In this document: positions 44,401 through 55,750 of the stretch, one piece after another
How positions within the stretch are numbered: position 1 is the stretch's first letter
Layout: every line of letters begins with the position of its first letter
Source: Pezicula radicicola
Taxonomy: Eukaryota; Ascomycota; Leotiomycetes; Helotiales; Dermateaceae
Assembly (NCBI GenBank): GCA_003008705.1
Contig: PDUO01000031.1
Span: forward strand, 1 to 64,000
Direction of reading: 5' to 3'
Length of the DNA stretch: 64,000 nucleotides
The notes under the pieces: generated by a model
The model's input: the letters and a program-made list of their open reading frames with translations, nothing else
Told to the model about the DNA's origin: nothing
Database searches by the model: none
Translations under genes and position numbers: made by a program

Positions 44401-44649
44401 ATATCCTCAAATTACGACCCAAGCGGAATGGTAAAAGCCATGGATATCTTCTACGTTGAACCTCTTCCTATTGTCGCAGCTAAGAATGCAGATGAATGGT
44501 TTGATGGCTATATCTCCAAGTGGAAAGACTTTGTTGAGATGCCTAACTTTCACTTTGTTGAGGGCGGTCATCGTACTTTGATTTGTCCTCCAAATGTTCT
44601 TGGCTTTCAGAAGTTACTGAAGGATATTCTTAAGAAGAGAGGACTTTGA
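41497..44649 (+). CDS. NRPS-like A-T-TE synthetase (quinone/furanone synthetase type)
   Basis: Exons 41497-41933, 41987-42445, 42584-43772 and 43867-44649 give 955 residues, usual for A-T-TE enzymes such as terrequinone, atromentin and microperfuranone synthetases. Adenylation domain (about 1-560): LTSGSTGNAKAVELRHGQ, NWVGLDHVANLIEIHLQAM, GFGMTETCAGSIYS, GWFITGDLA, GREKETIVINGVNHSPQAIE and the Lys of LIKSSLGKLSR. Carrier domain: LFDMGVSSVDML with Ser628. Thioesterase: GYSFG with Ser758, and the His of EGGHRTL. There is no condensation domain. The family joins two aryl-pyruvic acids into quinone, furanone or dioxolanone products. The exact product is not readable. Neighbours are housekeeping genes, so this is an orphan synthetase. 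Intron 2 (138 nt) is a multiple of three with no stop and could be mis-annotated as coding. Confidence 0.92.
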
Positions 44650-46277
44650 AATATCCCCCNCCCCCGAAACTTTCTTGTTTTCTGGAGTTTTGCTGCTTTT
44701 GGGTTTGGGTCTTTTGGTTTTTGCATTTTCTGGAGTTTTGGAGTTTGGTCGTTTGCTCTGTTTTTTCCACTGAGCATGCATGATACATATTGGGGGCTTT
44801 CAAAATTGTAGTTGTATTTACTAGTGCCCAAAAGTTCTGAGTCTACTATCATTGCATTTTCTTGGAGTTTTTGCGTCTCTGTAGCCATTGCTGATTATTC
44901 CGTTAATGCTTTAGTTCTGCAATCTGCAAGTTAGGAAAATTTGCTGTATTTTGTGCTTTTATTGCAATAGCTGATTGCTTGTTTTAAAGCTTCAGTATTA
45001 TTTTATTTAACAAGACTCTGTTAAGATATAGAGTCTCTAACCACCACGACCACCAAGAGAAGTTGAGAAACTCATCTCAGTCTAGCGACTCACGAGAATC
45101 AACCACATGTACCATCCACTGCTGGCACTTACCTTCACTCCAGGCATATAAATACGTTGCTAACAAACTTAGGTATCTAAGACCACAACACAACTCAAGC
45201 AAGATATTCAACTCTTCATATCCTACCCTCTTGTTTCATGAATTACAACAAATAAGCAGTCACCCTAACGTACAATTTCAGTTATCACCATTAGTAATAT
45301 ATCAATACTTCGAAACCAGCAATCTAAGACTTTCGATAATTAAAAGAGTTACAAGTTACATGTATGATACAGAGGTAACCATCTAGCAATACATTAATCT
45401 CTAGTCACACCTAATTTAGCTTTAATCGAGAGCCTTAAGCAGGGTTATTAATGTCGATATGGAGTGCATAGACTAGAGCTTCTGACGACTCGAGGTATTG
45501 TTGGTTTTGGCTTTAGACAGTGAAAGAGGCTGGCTGATTCTATTTTTTTCTTGAGTTGAAATTGATAGGTATGTAAGTTTGATGACCATTTTTTATAGGT
45601 ATTCATTCTTGTCTCTTTAGATAGTAGAAAATGGGACTGGATATTATAGATATTGCTATGTGACTTTACTTGTGTATATTGAGTAAGTTATTGTACAATA
45701 CCTAGCATGAGCAACTCACCTAACTTGACTTGGGTTACTCACTTCGTTTGAGTAAATCACTTGATTTGAGAAACTGACTTAACCTGATATCCGACAAACC
45801 AATTCGTACGCTACGTAGATAATATAAGCTGCTACAACAAGAGTCTTAGATGAGCTTGGAATCTAACGTTGGACTAATACTGGTAGGACTGCCTGGCCAT
45901 GATAGTGGTTACATATATTGCTGGATATAGATACTTCGAAGGGCTGTGACAAAGACGAATATAAGTCTATAGTAAGATAGGTATGATGTGGTGGTGATGC
46001 CTAGCTATTCCCGGCAGCTATATCATGTAAAAGCGGCAGCACACCGCATTAACATTTGTTCCGTTGCATTTCACAGCGTTTAGAAATGATGCACACGACA
46101 AGCTTTGGATCTCTAAAGATTGCTGTCTTCAAGTTGATTTAGATCTGCTGGTCTCTGGGCCCCTTTATTGTCTACTTGCCTACGATATGGACCGCCCGGG
46201 CTCAAGATAGCAACATCCCTCGCCACAGAACAAGCCCTACAGAGCTAGGCGCATCGGCGCATCTAAATGTTGTCACA
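44650..46277. other. Intergenic, 3' UTR and repeat block
   Basis: No gene in 1.6 kb. The first 250 bp are T/G-rich and hold three close copies of TTTTCTGGAGTTTT at about 44688, 44728 and (variant) 44857. The 18-bp repeat lies at 45711-45787. One ambiguous base is at 44660. Confidence 0.5.
45711..45787 (+). repeat. 18-bp-period dispersed repeat, block 5
   Basis: After a 23-nt unit (45711-45733) come three exact 18-mers: GTTACTCACTTCGTTTGA (45734-45751), GTAAATCACTTGATTTGA (45752-45769) and GAAACTGACTTAACCTGA (45770-45787). The middle unit is close to the consensus. Confidence 0.85.
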
Positions 46278-49200
46278 ATGCTTGACCAGCTGTCGCCTGT
46301 TGCTCCCGCAAGAGTGCGAGTGGTGCTCCTGCCAATCGGGCAGATCAAACGAGCCAGATTTCTCTCCTTCGTCGAAAGATTACAGCCTGAAAATGTCGTC
46401 CGACTCGGAGATATTAGTCCTGATGGACGCCCTAATAGGAGTGAGCATATATTTCCACAGTTTCATAGCTATCCCCTTACTTCGTGTCCCCAACAGGACT
46501 AACTTCTGCCAGATATGTTCTCTCCCCTAGCATTTCCCACTGGCATGATCGTCTACGACTTGACCACCTTCTACCCTCCTCTATCCCACGTGTCATTGTC
46601 ACCATTCGAATTGTACCGCGAACCACTTGTGATTATAGCAATTGCGGATGCTGCAGAGCTGGATCATGTATCATACAAAAGGAGGTCTGCACAGAATGTG
46701 AACGGGAATGGACAAATCACAAAAGACCACAACTTGCGAGTTTTATACCAGGATCTGGAAGATGTTAGGGATAGGTATCCGAAGGCACTTGTCCACCAAT
46801 TGCTGCTATTTGACTATGTGCAGACCAAAACTGGAGGAATTTTACCTGAAGGATTGGTGGCAGTGCCTCCCCGCGCAGAATCAAGAAGAACAACAATGAA
46901 AACCATAATGTGTGATATATCTTCTATGTTGCTGGCGGAGATGACAACAATGGCAAAATCACTTCAAGCACTGAGTACAATTGACTCGCCTGGAATTTCG
47001 CAGAGAAACGGTTCAGCGCCGTGGTCACCAGTGGAAGGAGATGGTCTTCCGCGGCGAAATTCACAATTTTCACTGCCTGGGAGTGACTCTCGATCAGCAT
47101 CTCCGGGGGGCAGCCTTGACCGCAGTCATGTGCGAATGTCAATGCCAGCTCAGTTTCGCCCAGGAAAAACGGATTCGAATCGTTCCACGCCGTCAGCACG
47201 CCCTTCAACTCCGCAGAATGGTGTTCCGCCACATACTGTTGATGATCTGGTGGTAGATAAGTCAAGCAGCCCAGACAGAAATGGTCTTTCTCGGTTCTCA
47301 GCAGGAGAACCGATCCGAGACACAAGCCGCGATCGAGTCTCAGTCCAAGGCTTTGGCTCCGGAAGCGTAAGCGAAAGGTCGAGGAATAAAGGCAAAGGTC
47401 GTATTGGGGTCGTAATAGGAGCACTTTACATGAACGCTGGTAGATGGTCTGATGCCCTCCGGGAGCTAGTTGAGAGCGCTACAATTGCCAGGAACAACCT
47501 CGATCACCTATGGCATGCAAAGGCATTGGACAACATACTGGTGAGCATGCTTATGCTTGCGTGGAACGGTTTGGATTTTCAAATACCACAAGTTTGCTAT
47601 CTTTCCGCTGATAAAACTTCGAGCACGGCGCCATCGACCGAACCTCGAAGCCCAGCCAGTAATCGTATGGTGTCTTTGCACAACCTTGCAGTTTTGCTCC
47701 CAGAGCTGTTGGACCGCATTCTGAACCTGTATGCTCGAGCCGCTAACAATACCGGAGAGGCTCTACCTCAGCATCCATATTCGGAAACTGTTCTTCGTTT
47801 TACAAAATTAATGTCAGCCATGCATCTTGCTGGCGGCAACTTGGATGATGATGTTCTCCAGCTCTTGGTCCTTGGAACACCTTTCCAGAAACAACCGAAT
47901 CTCTCCCCTCCACGGCTTAGCATCCACCCTACTAGAACGGAAATTGTGACACTCTTATCTCGTGCTTTCCCAACATCATCTTCAGATAATGTGCTTTCAG
48001 TTGTTGACCGGACGGTAATTTTGAGTGGTATTGCATCAGTACTTGGATCCTTGGGCTACAACAGAAAGAAGGCTATGGTTATACGAGACCTGGTAGGAGT
48101 GCTCATACCTGGTCTAATCCAGGCACGGAAAGTAGGTGCAGCTGAAATGGGTGTACATCCAGCTGCTGGGCTTGCAGTGATTAGTTCCGTTAATGGAAAT
48201 ACAAATGGAGCGGGTGCATTAAATCTGGGAGAAGGCGACGTGGAGAATGGCGTCGACGCTTTCCTGGCTCTACTTAATCGAACTTATGGCGTTCTCAGTT
48301 CTAACCCCAAGTCGGCCACCGACAGCGATGATACCGATGATGCGGCCATAATGAGAATTATCCAAAATGCAAGTCTCCGAAAATTTGGCGGCGACGATCT
48401 CAAGATGGATATTCTTCGGGCTTGTATTAATATATCTGAGGCATTGCCTGATTTTCATGGAGTTCTTAGATTTTCGGCCGATTTATTACGCACTGCGGGT
48501 AGCGGCATCGCTCCCGGCCCTCGCAGCGAGGATGCATCTCCATCAATGTCTCGCGAAGAACAGGTTAGACTGGCAACAAATATTTCCAGAACAATTGGTG
48601 CAGCAAAGAAGCTGGGACTCAAAGACTTAGAGGCCGAATACTGGGACGAATTCTTGGTTCGCGGTGTAGAGCTCGAAGCCTTACCGCCTTCTAGAACCCC
48701 AATCCCACATCGAAGAGCAGAACTCCCTGGCTCTACTGCTGTAACTACCTCGCCCATCAATCCCTTCATTTACAATCCTTTTTTGCGAGCACCAGATACT
48801 GCCGCTGTAGATCATTTGCTAGTAGCCGGTGAAAGTGCTGTGTTCCGAGTTACATTGCAAAATCCTTTTGAGTTTGATGTGGATGTTGAGAGCATCAGAC
48901 TGGAGTCTGAAGGCGCAGATTTCAAGTCGTTTGAACAAAAGACGGTTATTGGTCCTTACAGAACCCAAATCCTCACAGTGGCTGGTATGGCGAATAGTTC
49001 TGGGCCTTTAAAGATTACAGGTTGTAGGATTAAAATTCGCGGATGCAGGGAACGGCGTTTCCCTATATTCACAGAGCCATGGTCTCCACAGCCAGATGTT
49101 AAGATCAAAGCGGCCGGTCTTGCTGTGGTCATGAAGCCTGAATTTCGTCAGAACAGTGTGGGCTCGGGCGCAACAAGAGCATTGCCAAGTATGTTGCCCC

Positions 49201-50711
49201 CGAAGACTTCATCGCTGGGACTTCAGGTAATTGACAAACAACCTGTCGTGGTCGTGAAGTCAACCACACTATCTCAATCCGCCCTTATGATCCTAGAGGG
49301 AGAGCGACAAACCTTCTCGGTGACCTTGCAGAACATGTCTTTGGACACACCTGTGGATCTTCTTTTATTCTCCTTCAAAGATTCCACCCAAGCGCCCCTT
49401 CAGTCTGCATTGAGCAATCGAGATGCATCGCCATCAGAATTGTACGAGTACGAAGTAATACTCGCAAAGAAACAAGCTTTGCGATGGATAAAGCAAGCCG
49501 ACGAGAAACCGTTCATCTCACCTGGTGGTACTGCAACCTTCCAGATGGAGATACTTGGCAAGCCTGGTCTCACAAATGCTGTAATTCTGGTAAACTATGC
49601 TTATCTTGGAGCAACCGAGCCCCAGGACAAATTTCACACTCGTCAAGTGAGCCTACCGCTAACAGTAACTGTGAATGCCAGTGTTGAGCTATCACGTATG
49701 GATGTTCTGCCGCTTACAGGCAACGTGCCCAGCACGCTTTGGTCAAAATTCGATGCCGACAACCAGCAGGATCTCACCCCCGACAAATATTGCCTACTCC
49801 TCTTGGATCTTCGAAATGCTTGGCCAAGCCATCTTCATATTCACATTGATATTGAAGATGGTGGGGTGGTCGACGAAGAGATACTTCCTGGGAATACGTC
49901 AAGGATAATGTTCCCAATACGTCGCATATTCCTGGAAGATCCAGCTGCTGCCATACCAGCTCTAGATCCATCTAGGCAGCGGCAGTTTGTTGTCAGCACT
50001 GGAAGAGTAACAGCAGAATCCGAGCGGGCAACCAGAGAGACCTTCTGGTATCGCGAGGAGATCCTGAAGATGCTGAAGGGATCATGGAGTACGAAAATAT
50101 CGCCTTATAGGAAAGGTGAAATAGAGCTCCGTGGGATGCGACCAACATCACGAGTAATTGAAGCCGTCAAAATCGAAGATGTCAGCATTACAATGGCAGT
50201 TAATACCCCTCCTGGAGATGGGGAAGCTACACAAGAGATCTCCACAGACAGCTTTTCCACTCTAAATATCAATATCGCAAACCGATCTTCCCAGCCTATT
50301 TATCCCCTGTTACGAATCCAACCTTCACTCCGTAACGTACCACACAACATAGCCCTCGAAACTTCTAAGAAATTTGTCTGGAATGGCATTCTGCAACAAG
50401 CATTGCCACTTCTTCCAGCCCACGAAACCACACAATTCAGCATTGGCATAACAGCCCTATGTCGCGGTGAATTTGAGATTAGTGCTTCGGTAGAAGAAGC
50501 TCGCTTGATTGAGGAACCCGAAGATAGAGATGGGGACAAAGAGGAACATGGGAGGCCACGAGCCAATACCAAGACTCTTATGGACAGCGTACTCGGCATG
50601 AAGGAGAGGCGAATCTGGCATTCAAGGGAGCCGTGTGTTTTAGTTGTGAGGGATGGAGAAAAAGAAAGTAGTAGTGAGGATGACGATGATTATGATGATG
50701 CTGAGGAATAG
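46278..50711 (+). CDS. trs120: TRAPPII complex subunit Trs120
   Basis: Two exons (46278-46440, 46513-50711) give 1453 residues. The join rebuilds the Trs120 N terminus: APARVRVVLLPIGQIKRARF, SFVERLQPENVVRLGDISP, RPNRNMFSPLAFPTGMIVYD and LSPFELYREPLVIIAIAD. A Ser/Pro-rich low-complexity segment follows (residues about 210-320), then a helical repeat region (KGRIGVVIGALYMNAGRWSD) and long beta-sandwich-like C-terminal segments (FRVTLQNPFEFDVDVES; FSVTLQNMSLDTPVDLL). The end is strongly acidic. Trs120 (TRAPPC9) helps the TRAPPII complex activate Ypt31/32-type Rab GTPases at the late Golgi. Length is near the fungal norm. The start at 46278 is chosen because the conserved core begins a few residues after it; the frame is open further upstream. 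Confidence 0.92.
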
Positions 50712-50984
50712 ACTTAATTTCTCAGAGTCCCTCCGGAGGCTAACCTGTTTTGAATAGATGCATATATGCGTGGTGTTTGGTGATGGGTAGTTAGCGATGT
50801 TTTCGAAGGCAGATGTCCATGATAAACTGGTTGTACTTGTAAGAATTATGCCTATGATAATTAACATGGAAAGAGGCCCACCAGGCTTCCTACGGTGTTC
50901 AAAGCTAGGTTTTGTCCCAAATTTTATGCATATTTGAAGAGATCTTGCTTTCATTTTTCATAAGTGTTGCTTTACGAACCGGGT

Positions 50985-51240
50985 GACAAAAGTCTGTGTT
51001 TTTACAGGCTATTTTGCTAACAAAGGTAAGCTTAAAGAAATTTTCAACTTCGTTAATTCTTTACTAAATTTTATACAACTAAGATATAAAACAATTTAAC
51101 TCATTTGTCTACTAAGTTCTAGAATTTTTAAGTGATAATAATTTATAGTTGATTTATACTATTATAATTAAATGATAGACTTTGTGTTTTTGGCGCCTCA
51201 AAACACCTTAAAATTACCCTGTAAAACACGGACTTTTGTC
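50985..51240. mobile_element. MITE-like element, 256 bp, with about 31-bp terminal inverted repeats
   Basis: The left end begins GACAAAAGTCTGTGTTTTTA and the right end, read in reverse complement, GACAAAAGTCCGTGTTTTAC. The match continues through ACAGG and TA/TTTT with few mismatches and one-base slips. The inside is AT-rich and has no coding frame. An inner dyad GTGTTTT..AAAACAC lies at 51184-51206. This is the design of a non-autonomous TIR element. I could not identify a target-site duplication at the two flanks (left GGGT, right TACA), and no transposase is in the window. It sits in the promoter side of the GH3 gene, 230 bp upstream of its ATG. Confidence 0.75.
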
Positions 51241-51371
51241 TACAGGTGTTCCTCGGTGCAGAGTTGCGAATTTATTGAAGTCCGGCCGGATCTCAAGCCT
51301 GCTCAACACACCGCTTCTAAGTCGATGAAAAATGGGGGTCTCTTTTAAATTATCTATAATTCTAGGTAGGG

Positions 51372-51386
51372 GGGTCCTAGGGACCC
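51372..51386. promoter_or_regulatory. Perfect dyad GGGTCC-TAG-GGACCC
   Basis: The dyad stands 84-98 bp before the GH3 ATG, where a core promoter or an activator site is expected. Dyads with a short spacer are typical of dimeric regulators. No named factor can be assigned. Confidence 0.45.
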
Positions 51387-51469
51387 TTTTCATTGAGACA
51401 CTTCCTGTTTTTAAATTTCACAGAGAAAATACACTTTGCGTTCCCGTGTTTGTTAGATAAAATTTGGCC

Positions 51470-54400
51470 ATGTTAAATATTTTCTTCGCTCTGTTGGTTA
51501 CGCTTGCATCGAGCAGAGTTGCCTTTGCCGCTGTCGCTCCGGCGGCAACTTCTTTATCCTATGTTGTGCCGCCTCCCGCATCTGACGGTGGCGAGGCTTG
51601 GAAGGACGCTCATGCCAGAGCGAAAGGGTTAGTCGCAGAGATGACATTAACAGAAAAGGTTGCAAAATTATTCCAAATTTCCTACAATATTCAGAACTAA
51701 CCCTCTGCAATAGATCAGCATGGTAACGGGACAAGCAGGTCCATGTGCAGGTAATTCGGGCAACATAACCCGTCTCAAAATTCCAAAAATGTGTTTCCAA
51801 GATGGTCCAGCAGGAGTTCGACCAGCGCTTGGAAATACTCAATTTCCTTCTGGCGTCACTACTGCCGCTACTTGGGATGTTGATCTGATATATCAGCGGT
51901 CTTATGCTATGGGAAGGGAGTTTTATGATATGGGAGCGCATGTTGCTGCTGCTATGGTTACTGGTTTGTTTTTTATGTTTGTATGGAGGGAAAGTAGAAG
52001 TTAATTTTTATAGGTGGTCCTTTAGGTCGTTCTCCTTATGCGGGGAGGAATTGGGAGGGCTGGTAAGTTGATTTGGGATTTTAGGTGGAATAGGTTTAAT
52101 ACGTTTTCAGGTACTCAGACCCATATGGCACGGGTATTGCTAGCTGGTATGGTGTCAAAGGCATGATGGATTCTGGTGTTCAGACATGCTCGAAACATTA
52201 TACTGCTTATGAGCAAGAGACTTACAGGTATAACAATCTTGTGTACGTTTAATGGGTGTTGCTGACTTTGATATAGAAATCCCTTTAACTTTACGGAGCC
52301 GTACAGTATTTATAATGCCTCAGAACAGCTTCCTATTTCGAGTAATGTTGATGATAAGACGAATCATGAGGTTTATCTGTGGTCTTTTGCTGAGGCTGTT
52401 AGAGCGGGTACTACACATGTTATGTGTTCGTATAATATGATTAATGGGACTCATAGTTGTGCGAATTCTGAGTCTAATAATGGGCTGCTGAAAGGCGAGC
52501 TCAACTTCCAAGGCGCTTTGATAAGTGATTGGGGAGGTAAGTTCTGAAACTCGTTTTCACAATGCTTCCACACTGATAGGTGTAGGTACTTGGGGTACCG
52601 AGGGTTTCGTAATGGGTGGCCTTGACGTGAACATGCCTGGCTTGGGTTATGGTAATATTTTAGGACCATTTTTTGATAAAGAGCTATATGCTATGATCTC
52701 AAATGGTACGATTGCTGAGTCTCGCCTCGACGACATGGTCATTCGTACCATCACGCCTCTCATCTCGACTGGTCAACTAGACAATCCCCTCCCATCGACC
52801 GTGATAAACTCAGTCGGGATCGCAAACTGGCCAGAACCAGCCAAATACCGTAACGTACAAAACCAAAGCACTGTTGAACTCATCAGGAAGATCTCAGCCG
52901 ACGGAACCATTCTCCTGAAAAATACTGGCGGTCTCCCTCTCAAAAACCCCCAGAACATAGCTGTTATCGGTCAAGATGCTGGACCCAATATCCTCGGTCT
53001 TCAAGGATGTGGTAAACTATTCCGTGATTGCGTTATTGGTAACAATAATGGCACGCTCTCACTTGGTGGTGGCTCAGGTTATGCTTGGCCCCAGAACCTC
53101 ATCACTCCTTTAGATGCCATACAATATAAAGCTCTCGAGACACGTTCACTTGTACAATTCGTTCTCGATAATACAGCCACCGCTGTTATCAAGGAAACCA
53201 TCACTGGAAGTGCGCTGCCTATAGGTCAGCCTGATGTCTGTCTCGTTTTTGCTGAGAGGTATATGAGAGAGAATATGGATAGGAATGATTTAAGCCTTAA
53301 TATTGCAAATTGGACGCATTCTGAAGATATCATTCTTCAGACTGCGGCGAATTGTAACAACACGATTGTTGTGCTGCGTAAGCGACATGCTTCTTTTATT
53401 TTTGTGTCCTAGGAGCTCTGGCTCGCCCCTCAAAAAAGCCTTTTTCATGACTTTTACTCTTATTATTTGAGAAAATCAGATTACTAATTGGTTGAAGACG
53501 TCGGCGGTCCCGTTATCATGGAGGCTTGGATTGATAACCCTAATATCACAGCCGTGGTAGCGCCTCTCATGCCTGGCGAGCAGATTGGGCCTGGCTTAGT
53601 TGATGTTTTGTGGGGTCATGTGTCTCCCAGTGCTAAGTTGCCATTTACAGGTACGTATCTGAAAGGTTTTCGGTTTTTACATGTAGTACACCGAGTTACA
53701 GTTACTCGAAGTAACTTGATGACTGAGCCGCACGTCTTCAATACGAGCTCTCAGCCACTATGATATATCGTGTACGACATGAAGACGACGCCTCAACTTC
53801 TACGTGGGTAATTTGAGACTGACTTCCAACAGTTGGCAAGAAGGAATCTGACTACCCTCCGAACACTATCTCTTATGACCACAGTCTTGCGCCTCAAGCC
53901 AATTTTACAGAGAAGCTTAAGATCGACTACCGATGGTTCGACACATACAACATCACGCCTCGCTTTGGTAAGTGGCATAATTAAGTCAATTCCTCCGGAA
54001 ATGCTAATCTCTCTCATATCTTTGTAGAGTTTGGTTTTGGTTTAACCTACTCAACCTTCGAATATAGCGATATTCAATTGAATGATACCCCCGAATCAGA
54101 TCAGTACGCTATTCAAGAGACAAAAGAGACGTTCGTCAACAAGGCGTGTGGACAGTCAATCTACGACGTTCTTGTTACTGTCACTGCCAAGATCGAGAAT
54201 ACTGGAGGCTGGACAGCTTCAGAAGTTGCTCAACTCGTAAGTGGAAAGTCATCTTAATCTTAGGATAATTGCCGACTTACTATTTTCATTATAAGTATGT
54301 ACAATTCCCAACTATTGAGGATCAACCACCAAAGGTGCTTCGAGGTTTTACGAAACTCAAGGAGATGGTTCCTGGTTCGATACAGACGGCTTCGTTCCCG

Positions 54401-54632
54401 TAAGTTACATTTTCTTCTTGCTGCTTATAGTCAGCTTTGGCATGGCTCCTCACTGATTGTTGGTTTTTTTTTTGTGTATAGTATTCGGAGAAAGGATGTA
54501 ATGGTTTGGGATGTTGTTGAGCAGATGTGGAGATTCCCTCAAGGTCGAAATGTTACGTTTCATGTTGGAGCTAGCTCAAGGATTTTGCCTCTGGTTAGTT
54601 GTTACTTCCCCCCTTTACAGATTGTGTCGTAG
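51470..54632 (+). CDS. Secreted GH3 beta-glucosidase-type enzyme
   Basis: Eleven exons (51470-51658, 51714-51963, 52014-52062, 52111-52227, 52277-52536, 52586-53377, 53498-53650, 53833-53967, 54028-54236, 54296-54399, 54482-54632) give 802 residues. Residues 1-20 form a signal peptide (MLNIFFALLVTLASSRVAFA). Domain 1: EMTLTEK, RLKIPKMCFQDGPAGVRP, FPSGVTTAATWD, GGPLGRSPYAGRNWEG, CSKHYTAYEQE, THVMCSYNMING and SDWGGTWGTEGF, with the expected nucleophile Asp302 in GGLDVNMPG. Domain 2: ILLKNTGGLPL, and HVGGPVIMEAWIDNPNITAVV. The FnIII-like end includes FGFGLTYSTFEYS and RRKDVMVWDVVEQMW. It should release glucose from beta-glucosides outside the cell; the inserted exon-6 start after SDWGG differs from the common SDW-x-A form. 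Many NxT/S sites. Confidence 0.9.
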
Positions 54633-55310
54633 TGTTGACGTTTCTGCACCTATAGTCTCTGGAGCATAAATTTTAAACAGAGTTATAAGAGCTTGCGAAG
54701 GAGAACCCACGTCTAGCAACAGCGCTCATTACTAGTCTTGTAGCGTTACCGAGAGTAGTTCTTATATTGCTAATTCACAGGGAAGAGCTCGTGAAAATCA
54801 ATATAATCGAAGTGTTTCTGTCTGAACATTTCATCTGATAAATCACTTGTAATGCATTGAATCTGGATATAGTCAGAACATTCTTGCTTCTATGAGTTAC
54901 CCAAAAAAAAAGGGTCTCCCAACTCAGGTAGGCTGATCATGGCAAGTGAGTTAATCAAGGCAAGTAATTTACCTAGAAAATGAGTCATATCAAGCCTTCA
55001 AAGCAAGATCAATAGCAATATAAGTACACATTTGGTCTCTTGATCCTTCATACCAACACCGTCACACTAAAAGGAAACCTCCACCCGGCCCGAATAATCT
55101 TCCTCGGTTACACAAAAAGGCAAAAAAGGAGTATCTCGCTTAATTCCCTTCCGTATTCGTATCAGGCACGACATTTCACGTCAAAATTACGAACACACCA
55201 GAAACAAAAGGAAAATTCTCGCCCGCTCTTATTCCTACTTGAAACCCTTTACAAAATCAACCGCAAACCCTATCTTCATTTTCACTTCGAAAGACAGATC
55301 TGTTGAAGAT
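54633..55310. other. Intergenic with repeat block
   Basis: No gene in 678 bp. A run of A at 54903-54911 and the 18-bp repeat at 54941-54994 are the only structures. Confidence 0.5.
54941..54994 (-). repeat. 18-bp-period dispersed repeat, block 6 (reverse orientation)
   Basis: Three adjoining 18-mers: GGCAAGTGAGTTAATCAA (54941-54958), GGCAAGTAATTTACCTAG (54959-54976) and AAAATGAGTCATATCAAG (54977-54994). Confidence 0.78.
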
Positions 55311-55750
55311 ATGGCAACATATAAGATCTACTACTCTTCTCGTGATGCCTCAGGCGTGATGTGGTGTCCAGATTGTCGACGTGTAGAAGCTACTTTAGCC
55401 TCGATTTTTAACCAAGGAGATGGACTTCGTAAGTAGTCTTGGTCTTTTCCTCACAATATTTCTCTCTCCAACCCCCCAATAAGAACTCCCATCCTCTTAT
55501 AATCAAACTCGGTCTTGAAAACAATCCAACTTACAAAAATCCAAACCCAGAAGCAGAAATAATCTACGTCACAAGACCAGATTGGAAGCAACCAACAAAT
55601 CAATATCGCCAAGCCCCATATCATCTCACTTCTGTACCTACAGTTTTGAAGTTTTCGAGTACGGGGGAGATTGTGGATAGGGTTCAGGATGATGAGATTT
55701 TAGATGAGGCGGTTATGGGGAGGTTTTTGAAGGGGAGGGAGGCTTTGTAG
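55311..55750 (+). CDS. TXNDC17-like thioredoxin-fold protein (DUF953)
   Basis: Exons 55311-55428 and 55551-55750 give 105 residues, close to the family size. The redox motif WCPDC is at about residue 18-22 (GVMWCPDCRRVEATL), followed by AEIIYVTRPDWKQPTNQYRQ and the cis-proline segment HLTSVPTVLKF. Human TXNDC17 (TRP14) is a cytosolic disulfide reductase with the same WCPDC site. The intron (122 nt) runs from GTAAGT to CCCAG. The nearer acceptor at 55492-55493 would not join in frame with this donor, although the DNA behind it reads on in the exon-2 frame (KLGLENNPTYKNPNPE); so a longer isoform, or a sequence error, cannot be excluded. Note that the frame is also open before the ATG. Confidence 0.82.
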
